Shown here in pieces: positions 34,027 to 43,781 of a stretch of DNA of 64,000 nt. A program made the position numbers and the translations under genes. Positions within the stretch are counted from its first letter, which is position 1. Each line of letters begins with the position of its first letter. The notes below the pieces were generated by a model. That model was not told where the DNA came from, ran no database searches, and saw nothing but the letters and a program-made list of their open reading frames with translations. Source of the stretch: CAYREV01 sp964423345 (GTDB lineage: Bacteria; Bacteroidota; Rhodothermia; Balneolales; Balneolaceae); NCBI GenBank assembly GCA_964423345.1, contig CAYREV010000009.1:1-64000 (forward strand). Direction: 5' to 3'.

Positions 34027-34668
34027 CTAATTCGGCCAGATATCGGGTTTCTTTCTCCATTCGGACAGCGTTTCGAGGTCCTCTTCGTTTATGTAGTCAT
34101 GATCCCTGGCCACATCGATCAGGGTAGAGTAGTCGGTGAGGGTATGCACGCTCACACCGGCGTGGTCAAACCTCTTGAAGGCTTTGTCGAACCCATAGGT
34201 GAAGATGCTGAGCACGGCTTTGATATCCGCCCCGATGAAATTGAGGGCTTCAACGACCGAAAGGGCGGAGCTGCCGGTTGAAATAAGGTCTTCGATAACC
34301 ACGGTGCTCTCACCTTTCTGGATGCCTCCCTCAATCTGGTTCCCCAGTCCATAGGCCTTGGCCTTGGCCCGGACATAGCTCATGGGCTTGTCGAGCGAAC
34401 CCGCTATCCAGGCGGCGTGGGGGATGCCTGCAGTGGCCGTACCCGTGATGACGTCCACGTCCCCGTATTCATCATGGATAAACCCTATAAATTGTTGCGC
34501 TATCTTTTTGCGGATTTCAGGATACCGCAATGTCAGCCGGTTGTCGCAGTAGATGGGCGAATTCCACCCGGACGACCAGGTAAAAGGATCATTAGGTCTT
34601 AGCACTACTGCATTGATCTCCAACAATTTAAGTGCAATTTCCTTTGCAAAAGAAGAATCAATTATCAT
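34027..34668 (-). CDS. pyrE: Orotate phosphoribosyltransferase
   Basis: Converts orotate and PRPP to OMP in pyrimidine synthesis. 213 residues. PRPP-binding motif VVIEDLISTGSS (about 123-134), GTATAGIPHAAW for the substrate loop, and the flexible-loop segment VRAKAKAYGLGNQIEG with the catalytic lysines. Monocistronic, with short intergenic stretches on both sides that hold nothing recognisable. No other pyrimidine gene is nearby. Confidence 0.95.
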   Translation of the reverse strand: MIIDSSFAKEIALKLLEINAVVLRPNDPFTWSSGWNSPIYCDNRLTLRYPEIRKKIAQQFIGFIHDEYGDVDVITGTATAGIPHAAWIAGSLDKPMSYVRAKAKAYGLGNQIEGGIQKGESTVVIEDLISTGSSALSVVEALNFIGADIKAVLSIFTYGFDKAFKRFDHAGVSVHTLTDYSTLIDVARDHDYINEEDLETLSEWRKKPDIWPN

Positions 34669-34736
34669 GGTCTGAATGTTTATTTGTTTTGTGCTTCTTT
34701 CCGGCCTCCATCCTGATGGTTAACCGCAATTAAAAT

Positions 34737-35210
34737 CTATAGATACTCTATTAAGTAAACAAAAGCCCGGAGGCAAATAAAGGCGTAAAGTCCGGCCAGC
34801 AGATCGTCAACCAGTATTCCGAATCCCCCGGGAAGCTCCTGCAGCTTGTCAACGCCCCACGGTTTCTTGATATCGAAAAATCTAAAGAACAGAAATCCCA
34901 GCAGGAGCAACATGAAAATATTGATGGAGGTGGCGGCAAAAGGAATAGCTATGAAGGCCATGCCCTGTCCTGCGAACTCATCCATAACCAGCGGCGAGGG
35001 GTCGCCGCCCCACACTTGCTCGCACTCCTCGGCCACCCAGAGGGTCAGCAGGGAGCAGATAAGCGTAAAGAGGGCCATCCCGTAAAAGGGGGCATACAAG
35101 GCTATAAAGTAGATCGGGAAGAGGGCAAAAAAGCTGCCCCAGGTACCCGGCGCATTGGGAAGAAAGCCGGCATAGAAGAAACTACCGATAATCGGTTTCA
35201 GTTTTCGCAT
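34737..35210 (-). CDS. pgpA: Phosphatidylglycerophosphatase A
   Basis: Removes phosphate from phosphatidylglycerol phosphate at the inner membrane. About 157 residues from the ATG at 35210 (a TTG at 35219 is also in frame). APGTWGS, MDEFAGQ and FDIKKPWGVDKLQELPGGFGILVDDLLAG are the family motifs (acidic metal ligands in DE and DD), with several hydrophobic segments. It overlaps the end of pgsA by 29 bp. The two genes make the consecutive steps from CDP-diacylglycerol to phosphatidylglycerol. Confidence 0.93.
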   Translation of the reverse strand: MRKLKPIIGSFFYAGFLPNAPGTWGSFFALFPIYFIALYAPFYGMALFTLICSLLTLWVAEECEQVWGGDPSPLVMDEFAGQGMAFIAIPFAATSINIFMLLLLGFLFFRFFDIKKPWGVDKLQELPGGFGILVDDLLAGLYAFICLRAFVYLIEYL

Positions 35211-35793
35211 TGTTATCAATAAAAAATATTTCTCTGTTAATTAGAATATACTCTATACCGGAGTATACAGTGAGTATCACGATAGCTATCATGGCCCAGC
35301 CCAGCACCTGCGACTCCAGCAGCTGCTGGCAATAGGGACTGAGCCAGACGTCGGTATTGACAAAAACCCCGACCATAAGAACCAGGTATAGAAAAAACAT
35401 TTGGCTCATGGTCTTGAATTTGGCCGTAATACGGGTATCCATTTGGATCCCTTTCCGGTCGCCGACCATACGCATGCCGGTGATGATGACATCCCTGAAG
35501 ACGATGACGCCTACGGCCCACCAGGGGAATTGTCCGGCATCAATAAACGGCAGGCAGATAAAACCTGCAAATGTAAGAAATTTGTCGGCCAGGGGGTCGA
35601 GAAACACGCCGTATGCCGTTTGAGCCTTATAAAGCCGGGCTATATAACCGTCAAAAAAATCGGTTACCACGGCTACGGCAAAGATGCCGACGCTGAGTGC
35701 GCGCCAGACCACTTCGTCCTGTATATACAGCAACAGGAAGATGGGAGCAAGGACCATCCTCGTGGTGCTCAATATGTTAGGTATTCTCCGCAC
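35182..35793 (-). CDS. pgsA: CDP-diacylglycerol-glycerol-3-phosphate 3-phosphatidyltransferase
   Basis: Integral-membrane CDP-alcohol phosphotransferase, 203 residues, GTG start. The signature D45-x2-D48-G49-x2-A52-R53-x8-G62-x3-D66-x3-D70 is complete (TDFFDGYIARLYKAQTAYG then FLDPLAD). It makes phosphatidylglycerol phosphate, the substrate of PgpA encoded by the overlapping downstream gene. The NILSTTRMVLAP start is typical of PgsA rather than PssA. Confidence 0.92.
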   Translation of the reverse strand: MRRIPNILSTTRMVLAPIFLLLYIQDEVVWRALSVGIFAVAVVTDFFDGYIARLYKAQTAYGVFLDPLADKFLTFAGFICLPFIDAGQFPWWAVGVIVFRDVIITGMRMVGDRKGIQMDTRITAKFKTMSQMFFLYLVLMVGVFVNTDVWLSPYCQQLLESQVLGWAMIAIVILTVYSGIEYILINREIFFIDNNAKTETDYR

Positions 35794-35918
35794 GGATCAA
35801 AGATAGTAAATACTGAGGGAGAATTGAATGTTTTTTGGCCCGTAAATAATCAGCTTCGAAAAGCGTACAGAGTTTGATATTTTCCTTTCGTTTATTTCTT
35901 AACAACTACCGGTGGAGC

Positions 35919-37205
35919 ATGAACTGTGAAATTATAAGCATTGGAAATGAATTGCTGATTGGCGATACCGTCAATACCAATGCAAGCTGGCTTGGGCAGT
36001 ACCTGACGGATCACGGTTTGGAAGTGACCCGTATCCATACGGTAGGCGACGACCTGGACCATATGATCTCGACGCTGAGCTCCAGCCTGGAGCGCGCGCG
36101 GCTGGTCATCACAACCGGGGGACTCGGGCCTACACACGATGATATTACCAAAAAGGCTATTTTGGAGCTTTTTGAGGTGGATACGGTTATTCATGAGCCT
36201 ACACTGGATTTTATCCGACAGGTATTTGAAAAACGAAACATACCCTTCAGCAAATCCAACCATCAGCAGGCGGAGGTGCCCGCCAATGCCGAAGTCCTCT
36301 TCAACAGGCAGGGCACCGCCCCGGGCTTATGGATAGAGGAGAAAGAGTGCCGCCTGGCGGTGCTCCCGGGCGTACCTTACGAGATGAAAAAACTGATGGA
36401 AGAGAAAGTCCTCCCGAGGATAAATGCGCTGGGGGACGGAAAGGAACACCGTTATTCCAGGTATATTGTGACCGCCGGGGTGGGCGAAAGTACGCTCAGC
36501 GACGAGGTTATAGGCACTCTCGACCGATTTCGGGGGGATGATATTACGGTGGCTTACCTGCCGAGTCCCCAGGGGGCCCGCATACGTATCAGCGGATATG
36601 GCAAAAGCAGGGAGGAGGCAGCCGACAAAATAAAACCCGTAGCCGACTACATTCATGAGAAAGCGGGCGATCTCATCATAGGTGAGGGCAAGGACCTTAC
36701 GATCAGTGAAGCCCTGGGCAAACTGCTCAGGCAGCGGGGAATAACCATTTCGGTAGCCGAGAGCTGTACCGGTGGGTTGGTGGCAAACACCCTGACGGAT
36801 ATACCGGGCAGCAGCGACTATATGATGGGTGGGGTGGTGGCCTACTCCAACGAAGCCAAAGTCAAGCTCTTGAATGTGGATGGCGAAGTCCTCCGAAACT
36901 CAGGTGCGGTAAGCAAGCCCGTTGCACTGCAGATGGCCCGTAATGCAGCCCGCCTTTTTGAAACGGACATCGGTATCTCGACCACCGGCATAGCGGGCCC
37001 GGGGGGAGGGACGGATGAGAAAGCCGTGGGCCTGGTGTGGATTGGCTGTTGGACAGCTGAGAGGCATTTTGCGCTGAAAGCGCTGTTTACCGACGACCGC
37101 CAGATCAATAAAGAACGCAGTACGGCCGTTGCACTGGAAACCGTCCGCCGTTGCATACTGGGTATTCCCGCAATGCCATACGACCTTAAACCTGATCCGG
37201 CTTGA
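35919..37205 (+). CDS. cinA: CinA family protein (nicotinamide-nucleotide amidase)
   Basis: 428 residues from the ATG at 35919, preceded by GGTGGAG. The longer reading from 35874 adds only non-conserved residues. The N-terminal molybdopterin-binding-like COG1058 domain (IISIGNELLIGDTVNTNASWLGQ; TTGGLGPTHDD) is linked to ADP-ribose pyrophosphatase-type activity. The C-terminal PncC domain deamidates NMN (about 265-420; VAESCTGGLV, TGIAGPGGG). Together they recycle pyridine nucleotides. Its stop TGA overlaps the TTG start of the porin-like gene. Confidence 0.94.
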   Translation: MNCEIISIGNELLIGDTVNTNASWLGQYLTDHGLEVTRIHTVGDDLDHMISTLSSSLERARLVITTGGLGPTHDDITKKAILELFEVDTVIHEPTLDFIRQVFEKRNIPFSKSNHQQAEVPANAEVLFNRQGTAPGLWIEEKECRLAVLPGVPYEMKKLMEEKVLPRINALGDGKEHRYSRYIVTAGVGESTLSDEVIGTLDRFRGDDITVAYLPSPQGARIRISGYGKSREEAADKIKPVADYIHEKAGDLIIGEGKDLTISEALGKLLRQRGITISVAESCTGGLVANTLTDIPGSSDYMMGGVVAYSNEAKVKLLNVDGEVLRNSGAVSKPVALQMARNAARLFETDIGISTTGIAGPGGGTDEKAVGLVWIGCWTAERHFALKALFTDDRQINKERSTAVALETVRRCILGIPAMPYDLKPDPA

Positions 37206-39305
37206 GATATATACACCGTACATACCTCCCGGGCCTGCTATTGGCTCTTTTAACGGTTCCTGCATTAGCGCAGGTCGATACCACTGCTGTGGTGGATACG
37301 GCAGGGGTGGATACNNNNNNNNNNNNNNNNNNNNNNNNNNNNNNNNNNNNNNNNNNNNNNNNNNNNNNNNNNNNNNNNNNNNNNNNNNNNNNNNNNNNNN
37401 NNNNNNNNNNNNNNGGTGGATACGGCAGGGGTGGATACCACCGCTTTTGTGCCGCAGGGGGACTCCCTTGCGGCCGATTCGGCCGGGGAGATATTCGAAG
37501 TGGTTCCCTGGTCGTACCGGCAAAGCCTGCAATCGGAGAAGACGGCGGGAGACAGTACGCTGCGATGGCAGCTGTGGCCCGACTGGACCTATAAAACCAA
37601 CAGGGATCCGGGGGTCATATCCTACCGGCTTGGCACAAACCTGCGTACCAACGCCTATCTGGTAGATGCCCATGAGCCTCGTTATCAGCGCCTCTACTGG
37701 GAGGATGTGGAGCTCAACGACCCGGTAAGCGGCACCGTACAGTGGAATATGGTGCCTCAACATAAGATTTCGGCCTTCTATGCAGAAAATGAAGGGTTGT
37801 ATCACGATTCCCGCTACTACCTGAAACAGTATTACCTGAACAAGCCCCTTACACAGCTTAACTATACCGAGAGCAAATACTCCTATCGCGACCTTGATTT
37901 CATGGTGACCCGTAACTTCTCCCAGAAGACGAATGCGGAATTAAGCTACTGGGACCGAAAGGGCGGAGGGGAGTTTGCCAACTCGGAGGTGCAGGGCAGG
38001 CAGATATTTGCCCGTATATACCACCTGCTCGACCGTCAACAGATGGTTAAGCTGCATCTGCTGAACAACAAGTATACCTTGGGACAGCCTTTCGGCTATA
38101 TTATACCCGATCAGCAAAATTATCACTTCGGCCGTTTTCTTACCGGTGCGAAGGAGGCGAGGGCCCGGTCGGAGATGGGGGCTACAAATATCGCCCTCAA
38201 CTATTACCGCCGTTCACCCGACACCACGCGCAGGGAGGATAATTTTCACGCCGGCATATTTTATAACAACCGGAGCCGGCAGCTGGATTATTCGGCCGAC
38301 ACCACTTTTTACCGGATATGGTCGGTGGGAGCCAGTGCGCGTAAATGGCTGAACCTGGATCCCCTGACCCTGGAGGGGGGAGCGGGTTATGAATATTATT
38401 ATAACGCCGACCATCTAAACAGCAGCCTCTGGCGCGGCTCCTGGGGGATTTTTAAAGCCGACGCCGAAGCCTCATTACAGCCGGTCAGTTTTTTCAGCCT
38501 GAATGGCGGCGCGGCCCTGCGGTATCGGTCGGACCATTACATGGGGCATCATATCAGGATGGGAGCGGTTTTTAAACTGGGACGGTTATTGCAGGTAGAC
38601 GCACAGCTGGCACGAGGGGTGTCCATACCGACCAATCAACAGGTCTACTGGCATTCTATAGAGTTCGAAGGGAACCGGTCGCTGGCCGGCGAAAGGATAC
38701 TTTCAGCCAGCGGTGATGTCCGCCTGCAACTGTTCAACACCCTGAAATTGGGAGTGAAGGGACAGCTTAAGAAGGTAAGCGACGGCATCATGGTAGGGGC
38801 TGACAGCACGTTCGGGAATGTCGATCCCTATAATTCCGTCTCGGTATCGCCGTATATGGATCTGAATTCGAGGTATGTTGAATTGTCGGCATCGGCAACC
38901 TATCATGCCTACGACGACATCCTGGGCATCGGAAACCGGCCGTTGCCATTGGACGATGATCCCCGTATCTGGCTGAGGGGCAGTGCATATATCAAGGGAT
39001 ATCTGTTTGACCGCGCCACCTTCGTAAAGGCGGGTCTTTCGGGCATATACTCCCCCTTCCGCTACCGGGCCGGTCATTATAATCCCGTGCTGGATAGCTG
39101 GCAACCCTTAAGCGACGACCAGCACCTTCCGGTATTCTCGCGACTGGACGCCGAGCTGTCGGCAAGGGTACGCACCATCATGTTCCTGCTGCGGCTGGAA
39201 AATGCTCTTGACGATGTTAACCAGCTCGGCTACTTTGAGACGGCGCAATACCCCATGAGCCGACGGAGGTTCTTCTTCGGGATCCGGGTTTTATTCAGAA
39301 ACTGA
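37202..39305 (+). CDS. Outer-membrane porin-like protein, interrupted by assembly gap
   Basis: Starts at a TTG overlapping the cinA stop: MRYIHRTYLPGLLLALLTVPALAQ is a good signal peptide. The reading frame runs into 100 N at 37315. After the gap the frame continues from about 37416 to the stop as about 620 residues, in a frame that matches only if the true gap length differs from 100. The mature part begins with VDTAG repeats and then holds a large beta-barrel domain (YRLGTNLRTNAYLVD, LYWEDVELNDPVSG, ending RRRFFFGIRVLFRN with a terminal aromatic-rich strand). It resembles the putative porins/TonB-receptor-like barrels of Rhodothermota. Substrate unknown. Confidence 0.75.
37292..37440 (+). 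repeat. 15-bp tandem repeat (VDTAG) flanking assembly gap
   Basis: The unit GTGGATACGGCAGGG is present at 37292-37306 and again at 37416-37430, each followed by a partial copy. It encodes V-D-T-A-G. The intervening 37315-37414 is exactly 100 N. The assembler probably collapsed a longer array. Confidence 0.85.
37315..37414. other. Assembly gap of 100 N
   Basis: Exactly 100 undetermined bases, a conventional placeholder, inside the VDTAG-coding repeat. True length unknown. Confidence 0.99.
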
Positions 39306-39385
39306 TAAACGGGAGAATTAAAATTTGCTGAACTCCCTCTCATTGCAGAGATTCAATCAAAATAAACGACTGCCGACTAACGAAT

Positions 39386-40270
39386 ATGAGTTTAGGATAT
39401 ATCATTAAAGAAGGAGTCTCGGGTATTAAAAGGGCCCGTCTGGCTTCATTCACCTCTATTTTCTCCCTGTTTATTGCCGTGCTTCTGCTCGGGGTGCTGG
39501 CTCGCTTTTCCTATAATGCCTACGAGGTGGCGCAGTCGCTGAAAAAGTCGATAGATATTGAAGTCTTTATCCACGATATCGACAACCGTACCACCCTGGA
39601 GCTGAAGGACAAACTCGGGAAGGAGCCGCTGGTGGGAGAGCTGACGTTTATCTCCAAGGACAGTGCCGCTAAAATTTTTGAAGAGGAGTTCGGTGCGGGC
39701 GGCTCCTCCCTGGCCGACCTTAAATTCCTGCCGGCTTCCTTCAAACTGAAGATTAAAGCCGGTACCGAGGTGAGCCGGGTTGATTCGCTCGTAACGGAAA
39801 TATCAAAGTACAGGGGGGTAGACGAGGTCGAGTTCAACCAGCGCCTGCTGGAGCTGATACAGACCCGTTTCCGTACGGTTGCTCTGGCGGGAGCCGGCGT
39901 GGGACTTCTGATATTGTTGGCCTCTCTAATACTGGTGTTCAACACCATCCGGCTGACGATATACGCCAAAAGGGGCCTCATCAAGGCGATGAAACTGGTC
40001 GGGGCCACCAACAGCTTCATACGAAGACCCTTCCTGGTTGAAGGTATTATACAGGGGCTGATAGCCGGACTGCTGGCAACGGGAGTGGCCTACCTGCTAT
40101 TTCAGTATCTGCTTCCCGCCTACATTCCACAGTTCGGGGTATTGGACTGGCCTTTCGGACGCTGGTACTACCTGAGCGGAGCCATGGTGCTGCTTTCCAT
40201 CCTGATGGGATATTGGGGAAGCCAGTGGGCTGCCAGGCGTTTTATCCGAAAAACCTCGATTTCGGAGTAA
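39386..40270 (+). CDS. ftsX: Cell-division ABC transporter permease FtsX
   Basis: 294 residues: an N-terminal cytoplasmic segment, TM1 (about 22-45), a large periplasmic loop (SIDIEVFIHDIDN; FLPASFKLKI, about 55-155), then three more membrane helices. The FtsX-type cytoplasmic coupling region is AKRGLIKAMKLVGATNSFIRRPFLVEGIIQG. FtsX with FtsE links septal peptidoglycan hydrolases to division. ftsE is not adjacent, a separation that is common in Bacteroidota. Confidence 0.93.
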   Translation: MSLGYIIKEGVSGIKRARLASFTSIFSLFIAVLLLGVLARFSYNAYEVAQSLKKSIDIEVFIHDIDNRTTLELKDKLGKEPLVGELTFISKDSAAKIFEEEFGAGGSSLADLKFLPASFKLKIKAGTEVSRVDSLVTEISKYRGVDEVEFNQRLLELIQTRFRTVALAGAGVGLLILLASLILVFNTIRLTIYAKRGLIKAMKLVGATNSFIRRPFLVEGIIQGLIAGLLATGVAYLLFQYLLPAYIPQFGVLDWPFGRWYYLSGAMVLLSILMGYWGSQWAARRFIRKTSISE

Positions 40271-40280
40271 GCCGCTGTTT

Positions 40281-40437
40281 TTATTCGGTAACCCACTTCT
40301 TGGCCCATTTGCTTTCTTCGAGTGGAAAAGCCTTGACGTCTATGGAGGGGAAAAGTTTGTCGCCGGTCCCGGCAATCTTCTGCAGCCATTTTTAACCCTA
40401 CGATGTTGCCACGCTGAAAATCTATAAGTTCGATCAT
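40281..40437 (-). pseudogene. Degraded remnant, possibly of a SpoIIAA-like (STAS) protein
   Basis: On the minus strand an ATG at 40437 opens MIELIDFQRGNIVGLKM, like the start of small SpoIIAA-like STAS proteins. After a frame change, the last codons read LQKIAGTGDKLFPSIDV, KAFPLEESKWAKKWVTE and a TAA at 40283. The two coherent ends are in different frames and only about 50 codons apart, against about 120 residues for a whole protein, so the middle has been lost. Family assignment is tentative. Confidence 0.4.
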
Positions 40438-40527
40438 GATGGCGAAAGCCTTGGCTGCAGTTGAAACTATTACTATAAAGCAAAACAAAGGCCATGCGTT
40501 CAAAGTGCGAAAGGGGATGGCCGGCGA

Positions 40528-41322
40528 CTATTTTTTTCGGGAAACGACGACTTCCCGCGTGCTCCGCCTGATGGTGAAGAGCAGGTTGTGTTGCCGGAAA
40601 CGGTCCCACGCTATGCCTTGCCCCTCGTTTTCTATGGGGATGACTTCCAGCAGTTTCAACCTGGATCCCGCTTCGGGAAGTTTCATGGCATATATTTCGG
40701 GGAGGTCATGTCCCGAGATATATAAGTTACCATCGGGTCCCCAGGATCCGCCCGAATTGCTTTTGGTTCCGAACTTATCGAGCACCTCTTCGGGAAAGAG
40801 CCACGATTCAAGGGGTTGCCAGCGGTCGTTGAACTTGACGAGCTGGGTCCACCGGTTGTCTTTGCCGGTTGCCTCCCTGAATTCCAGGTAGTGCGCGAAG
40901 ACGCCCCACCAGTAACCCTTGTGGCGGTCGAGCCAGGTCAGGGACCCCCAGCGGTTGCCGAAGCTGTACGAGTCGATATGATGCATGGTTTCGGAATCCC
41001 ATACCTCGACGGAGGAGGTCATCGGGATCTCCGGGTAATTAGAATGGGCTGCATACAACTTTCCGTTGACGACAACTCCACTGTCAAGGTGAATGATGCC
41101 ACTCTGCTCCCCGCCGGTCCACCGTCCCTCCAGTTTACCGGACTCCCTATGGTACTTGCCTATAACGGTGCTGGAAATGGCATAGAAGTGGCTGCTGTCT
41201 ACCGCCACCGCCTGGTGAGCGTATTCGGCCTGAAAGGTCTTCACCGTTTCAAAGGTGGTTTGAGCTGAAACGTCGGTGATATTTAACAACAGCAAGATGA
41301 TAACAGGAACTGTGATCTTCAT
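40528..41322 (-). CDS. Secreted beta-propeller-like protein, unknown function
   Basis: 264 residues with a signal peptide (about 1-20, DVSAQ). The rest has repeated four-strand-like units with aromatic/glycine signatures (HFYAISSTVIGKYHRESG; KLYAAHSNYPEIP; WGSLTWLDRHKGYWWGVFAHY; GGSWGPDGNLYISGHDLPEIYAMKL; EGQGIAWDRF), consistent with a five- to six-bladed propeller of the SMP-30/NHL kind. No catalytic residues can be fixed. The gene stands alone, with a gene remnant downstream. Confidence 0.65.
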   Translation of the reverse strand: MKITVPVIILLLLNITDVSAQTTFETVKTFQAEYAHQAVAVDSSHFYAISSTVIGKYHRESGKLEGRWTGGEQSGIIHLDSGVVVNGKLYAAHSNYPEIPMTSSVEVWDSETMHHIDSYSFGNRWGSLTWLDRHKGYWWGVFAHYLEFREATGKDNRWTQLVKFNDRWQPLESWLFPEEVLDKFGTKSNSGGSWGPDGNLYISGHDLPEIYAMKLPEAGSRLKLLEVIPIENEGQGIAWDRFRQHNLLFTIRRSTREVVVSRKK

Positions 41323-41439
41323 AATTCAACTTTTTTAGAATGTTTTTAATGACTCGAGGAACAATATAGAAATCATTGGCCAATTATTACCGGACTCAGG
41401 CAAATATCCGAATGTAAGATTTAATGTGGGTGGGGTAGC

Positions 41440-43635
41440 CTAGTACCCGAAGGTATAGGTGTACTTTACCAGAAGGGTTCGGCTGCTGCTGAGGGGACGT
41501 GTAGGGGTATAGGAGTACCTGTCGGTATTGAGCCCCTCGTTATAGACTATATAGAGGTCGTTTCCCTCCTTCGGGTTATATCGCAGCCGGAAGTTGGAAA
41601 TTATAGCGCTGGCTGCGTTGCTGTACTGGGCGAAAGTGCTGACTGACAGTTCGTTGCTGAAAAAGTACTGCAGCCTGAGCCTACCGATATGAGCGGTGAA
41701 ATCGTCGTTCCTATCGGGGAAAACAACCCTGTTCATTTCATAGTAAGGATGCATCTTGAAATGACGGGAGAGGCTCCAGCTTATACCCAGGCTTCCGCTC
41801 CCCCGGTATCCGTCGAAGAATTCTCCCCCGGAGAGGTTGATCCGGTAGACGAAAAGATTGGCATCGGCAGTGCTGAAATTCCCTTCAAAGCCGTAGAATT
41901 TATATTTGCCGGCGGGTACAATCACGCCGTCGAATAATTCAAACGATTCGGTAAGGTTTTCAAAGAAGAAAGAGGGGCCGAGATTGATATAATTGCCATT
42001 TTTCCAGCTGGCATCCCAGCGGGGACCCACTTCGGCCGATTGTGTGGATCCTGTTTGATTGTCCAGAAAGATGGACCCCTGAAGGTTTACCTTCTGGTTT
42101 ATAAATGGGGAGTCCTCATCTGAAAACCATCCGTAGTAGATGGAGTTGCCGAAACGGGAATAGTTCTCACGTACTTCAAAGCCTACGCCGGGATTGTAGA
42201 GGTCGCCCGACCGGGAATAGGATAGATTGTATCCGAAGCCATCGACGCGGCGGGTTTCCCACCCCAGATGTAACCGGGCATTGCCGACTGAGGTAAGCCG
42301 GTTCGGATTCCCGTTTTCAAAAGTCTGCGCAAAGGTGGCATTGAGGTAGTCGTCATCAAATACCCGTATATTTGCATCAACAGCATAGGCATAATTGTAG
42401 GTACCGTCATCGCCCACACGGCTGGTCACCATGGTGCCCAGGAACGAATTTTGGTTGAATATATTCCTTCTCAGCCGAAGTACGCCGAAGTTTTCGGAAG
42501 GGATGCCCGGGCCGTCCCTGGCCGTTTGCATATTGATGAAACCCAGGTCCCATTCACCTACTCGACCCACCAGCCGGGCACCGCCCAGTATGCGGACTTC
42601 CTGTCCGTCGTTGATCCCTATGCGACGGCTGTAAAACAGGCGGTTGGGTCCCCCGAAGTTCAAATCAAACAGGCTGGCCCTTTCTTGAAAAAACTTCCTT
42701 TTTTCCGGAAAGAAGAGGGAGAACCGGGTCAGGTTTACCTGTTGGTTGTCGGCCTCCACCTGGGCGAAATCTGTATTGACCGTCAGGTCCAGGGTCAGGT
42801 TGCTGGTCAAGCCGTATTTTACGTCAATTCCGGCATCATAGGTCAGGTTGTCATCCCTCAGGTAAGCTGTTTCCGGGCCGTTAAGCTCGTGACGCTGTCC
42901 AAAGCCACCCAGAAGATAGGGAGTAACGTAAAAAGGACGCTGACTCTCAAGGCTGTCGAATTTCATTTTTCGGGCCAGGGAAGGCTTGTATTGCCCCCAC
43001 CAACCCCAATCATTCGGGATGGAGGGATAAATGCTGGATTCCGATTTGCGGGCTATCCAACGCTGTACGATAACACCCATGACGACCTCGTCACCGGTGC
43101 TTTGGTAGCGAAGGCTTTTGAAGGGTATACGCATTTCCGCAAACCAGCCCTCTTCATTCTGAACCGTTTCGGTATCCCAGAAAGTGTTCCAGCTTATGCT
43201 GATAGGAAAATTTCCCTGCGCATCGTTATATACGGTCAGGTCGGTCCGCGAGTTGCCCGGGGTGACAAAAAATCCCAACATGTTTTCATTATCGTTGAAT
43301 GTATCGATCATGATACCCAGCCAGTCGTCCGATGGGGACCCGCTGTCCCGGTCCAATGCCGTGGTTTGAATTTTGGAAGGTTCCCCGTCGTAGAGCTTGG
43401 CGCCGATATACAGATACTCGGAGGTAAAGCCGATACGTATGTCCGATTTCTCCGTGGGGGTCTTGCCCGATTCGGGCAGGTACATGGTCATGGGCAGGGG
43501 AGATAGCTTATCCCATGCTTCCTCGTCGGGTATGCCGTCCAGCTCAATGGGTCCGTCCAGCCGGTCAATAGTGAGGGGAGGAGCAGACGATTGCCCGTAG
43601 CCGGCGGCGGGCATGGCTACCCACAGTATTATCAT
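41440..43635 (-). CDS. DUF5916 protein with N-terminal CBM9-like domain
   Basis: About 731 residues from the ATG at 43635. TTG codons a few residues upstream could extend the signal peptide; the in-frame ATG at 43809 lies in AT-rich promoter-like DNA. After the signal (AAGYGQ) comes a family-9 carbohydrate-binding-like domain (about 20-200: LDGPIELDGIPDEEAWDKL, then SDIRIGFTSEYLYIGAKLYD). The long DUF5916 beta-barrel region follows (TVNTDFAQVEADNQQVNLTRF, SLFFPEKRKFFQE are the family hallmarks), ending in barrel strands with a terminal aromatic (YTYTFGY). Probably an outer-membrane protein that binds polysaccharide; role not established. Confidence 0.85.
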   Translation of the reverse strand: MIILWVAMPAAGYGQSSAPPLTIDRLDGPIELDGIPDEEAWDKLSPLPMTMYLPESGKTPTEKSDIRIGFTSEYLYIGAKLYDGEPSKIQTTALDRDSGSPSDDWLGIMIDTFNDNENMLGFFVTPGNSRTDLTVYNDAQGNFPISISWNTFWDTETVQNEEGWFAEMRIPFKSLRYQSTGDEVVMGVIVQRWIARKSESSIYPSIPNDWGWWGQYKPSLARKMKFDSLESQRPFYVTPYLLGGFGQRHELNGPETAYLRDDNLTYDAGIDVKYGLTSNLTLDLTVNTDFAQVEADNQQVNLTRFSLFFPEKRKFFQERASLFDLNFGGPNRLFYSRRIGINDGQEVRILGGARLVGRVGEWDLGFINMQTARDGPGIPSENFGVLRLRRNIFNQNSFLGTMVTSRVGDDGTYNYAYAVDANIRVFDDDYLNATFAQTFENGNPNRLTSVGNARLHLGWETRRVDGFGYNLSYSRSGDLYNPGVGFEVRENYSRFGNSIYYGWFSDEDSPFINQKVNLQGSIFLDNQTGSTQSAEVGPRWDASWKNGNYINLGPSFFFENLTESFELFDGVIVPAGKYKFYGFEGNFSTADANLFVYRINLSGGEFFDGYRGSGSLGISWSLSRHFKMHPYYEMNRVVFPDRNDDFTAHIGRLRLQYFFSNELSVSTFAQYSNAASAIISNFRLRYNPKEGNDLYIVYNEGLNTDRYSYTPTRPLSSSRTLLVKYTYTFGY

Positions 43636-43781
43636 GCAAATAGATGCACCCAAAGTATGGTGTGAAAGCTTTAAGCAGAACAAACGGCCATCCCCCTTAA
43701 GTCGCGTTAAGGTATTTTTATAACAATAATATTTAATTTTTTTCCAATCAAATGTAAAAAGGAAGGTCAAAATCTTAATGC

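Noticed and set aside
42451..43506. 351-codon open frame antisense to the DUF5916 gene
   Set aside because: The minus-strand product has clear family hallmarks; the antisense is a shadow.
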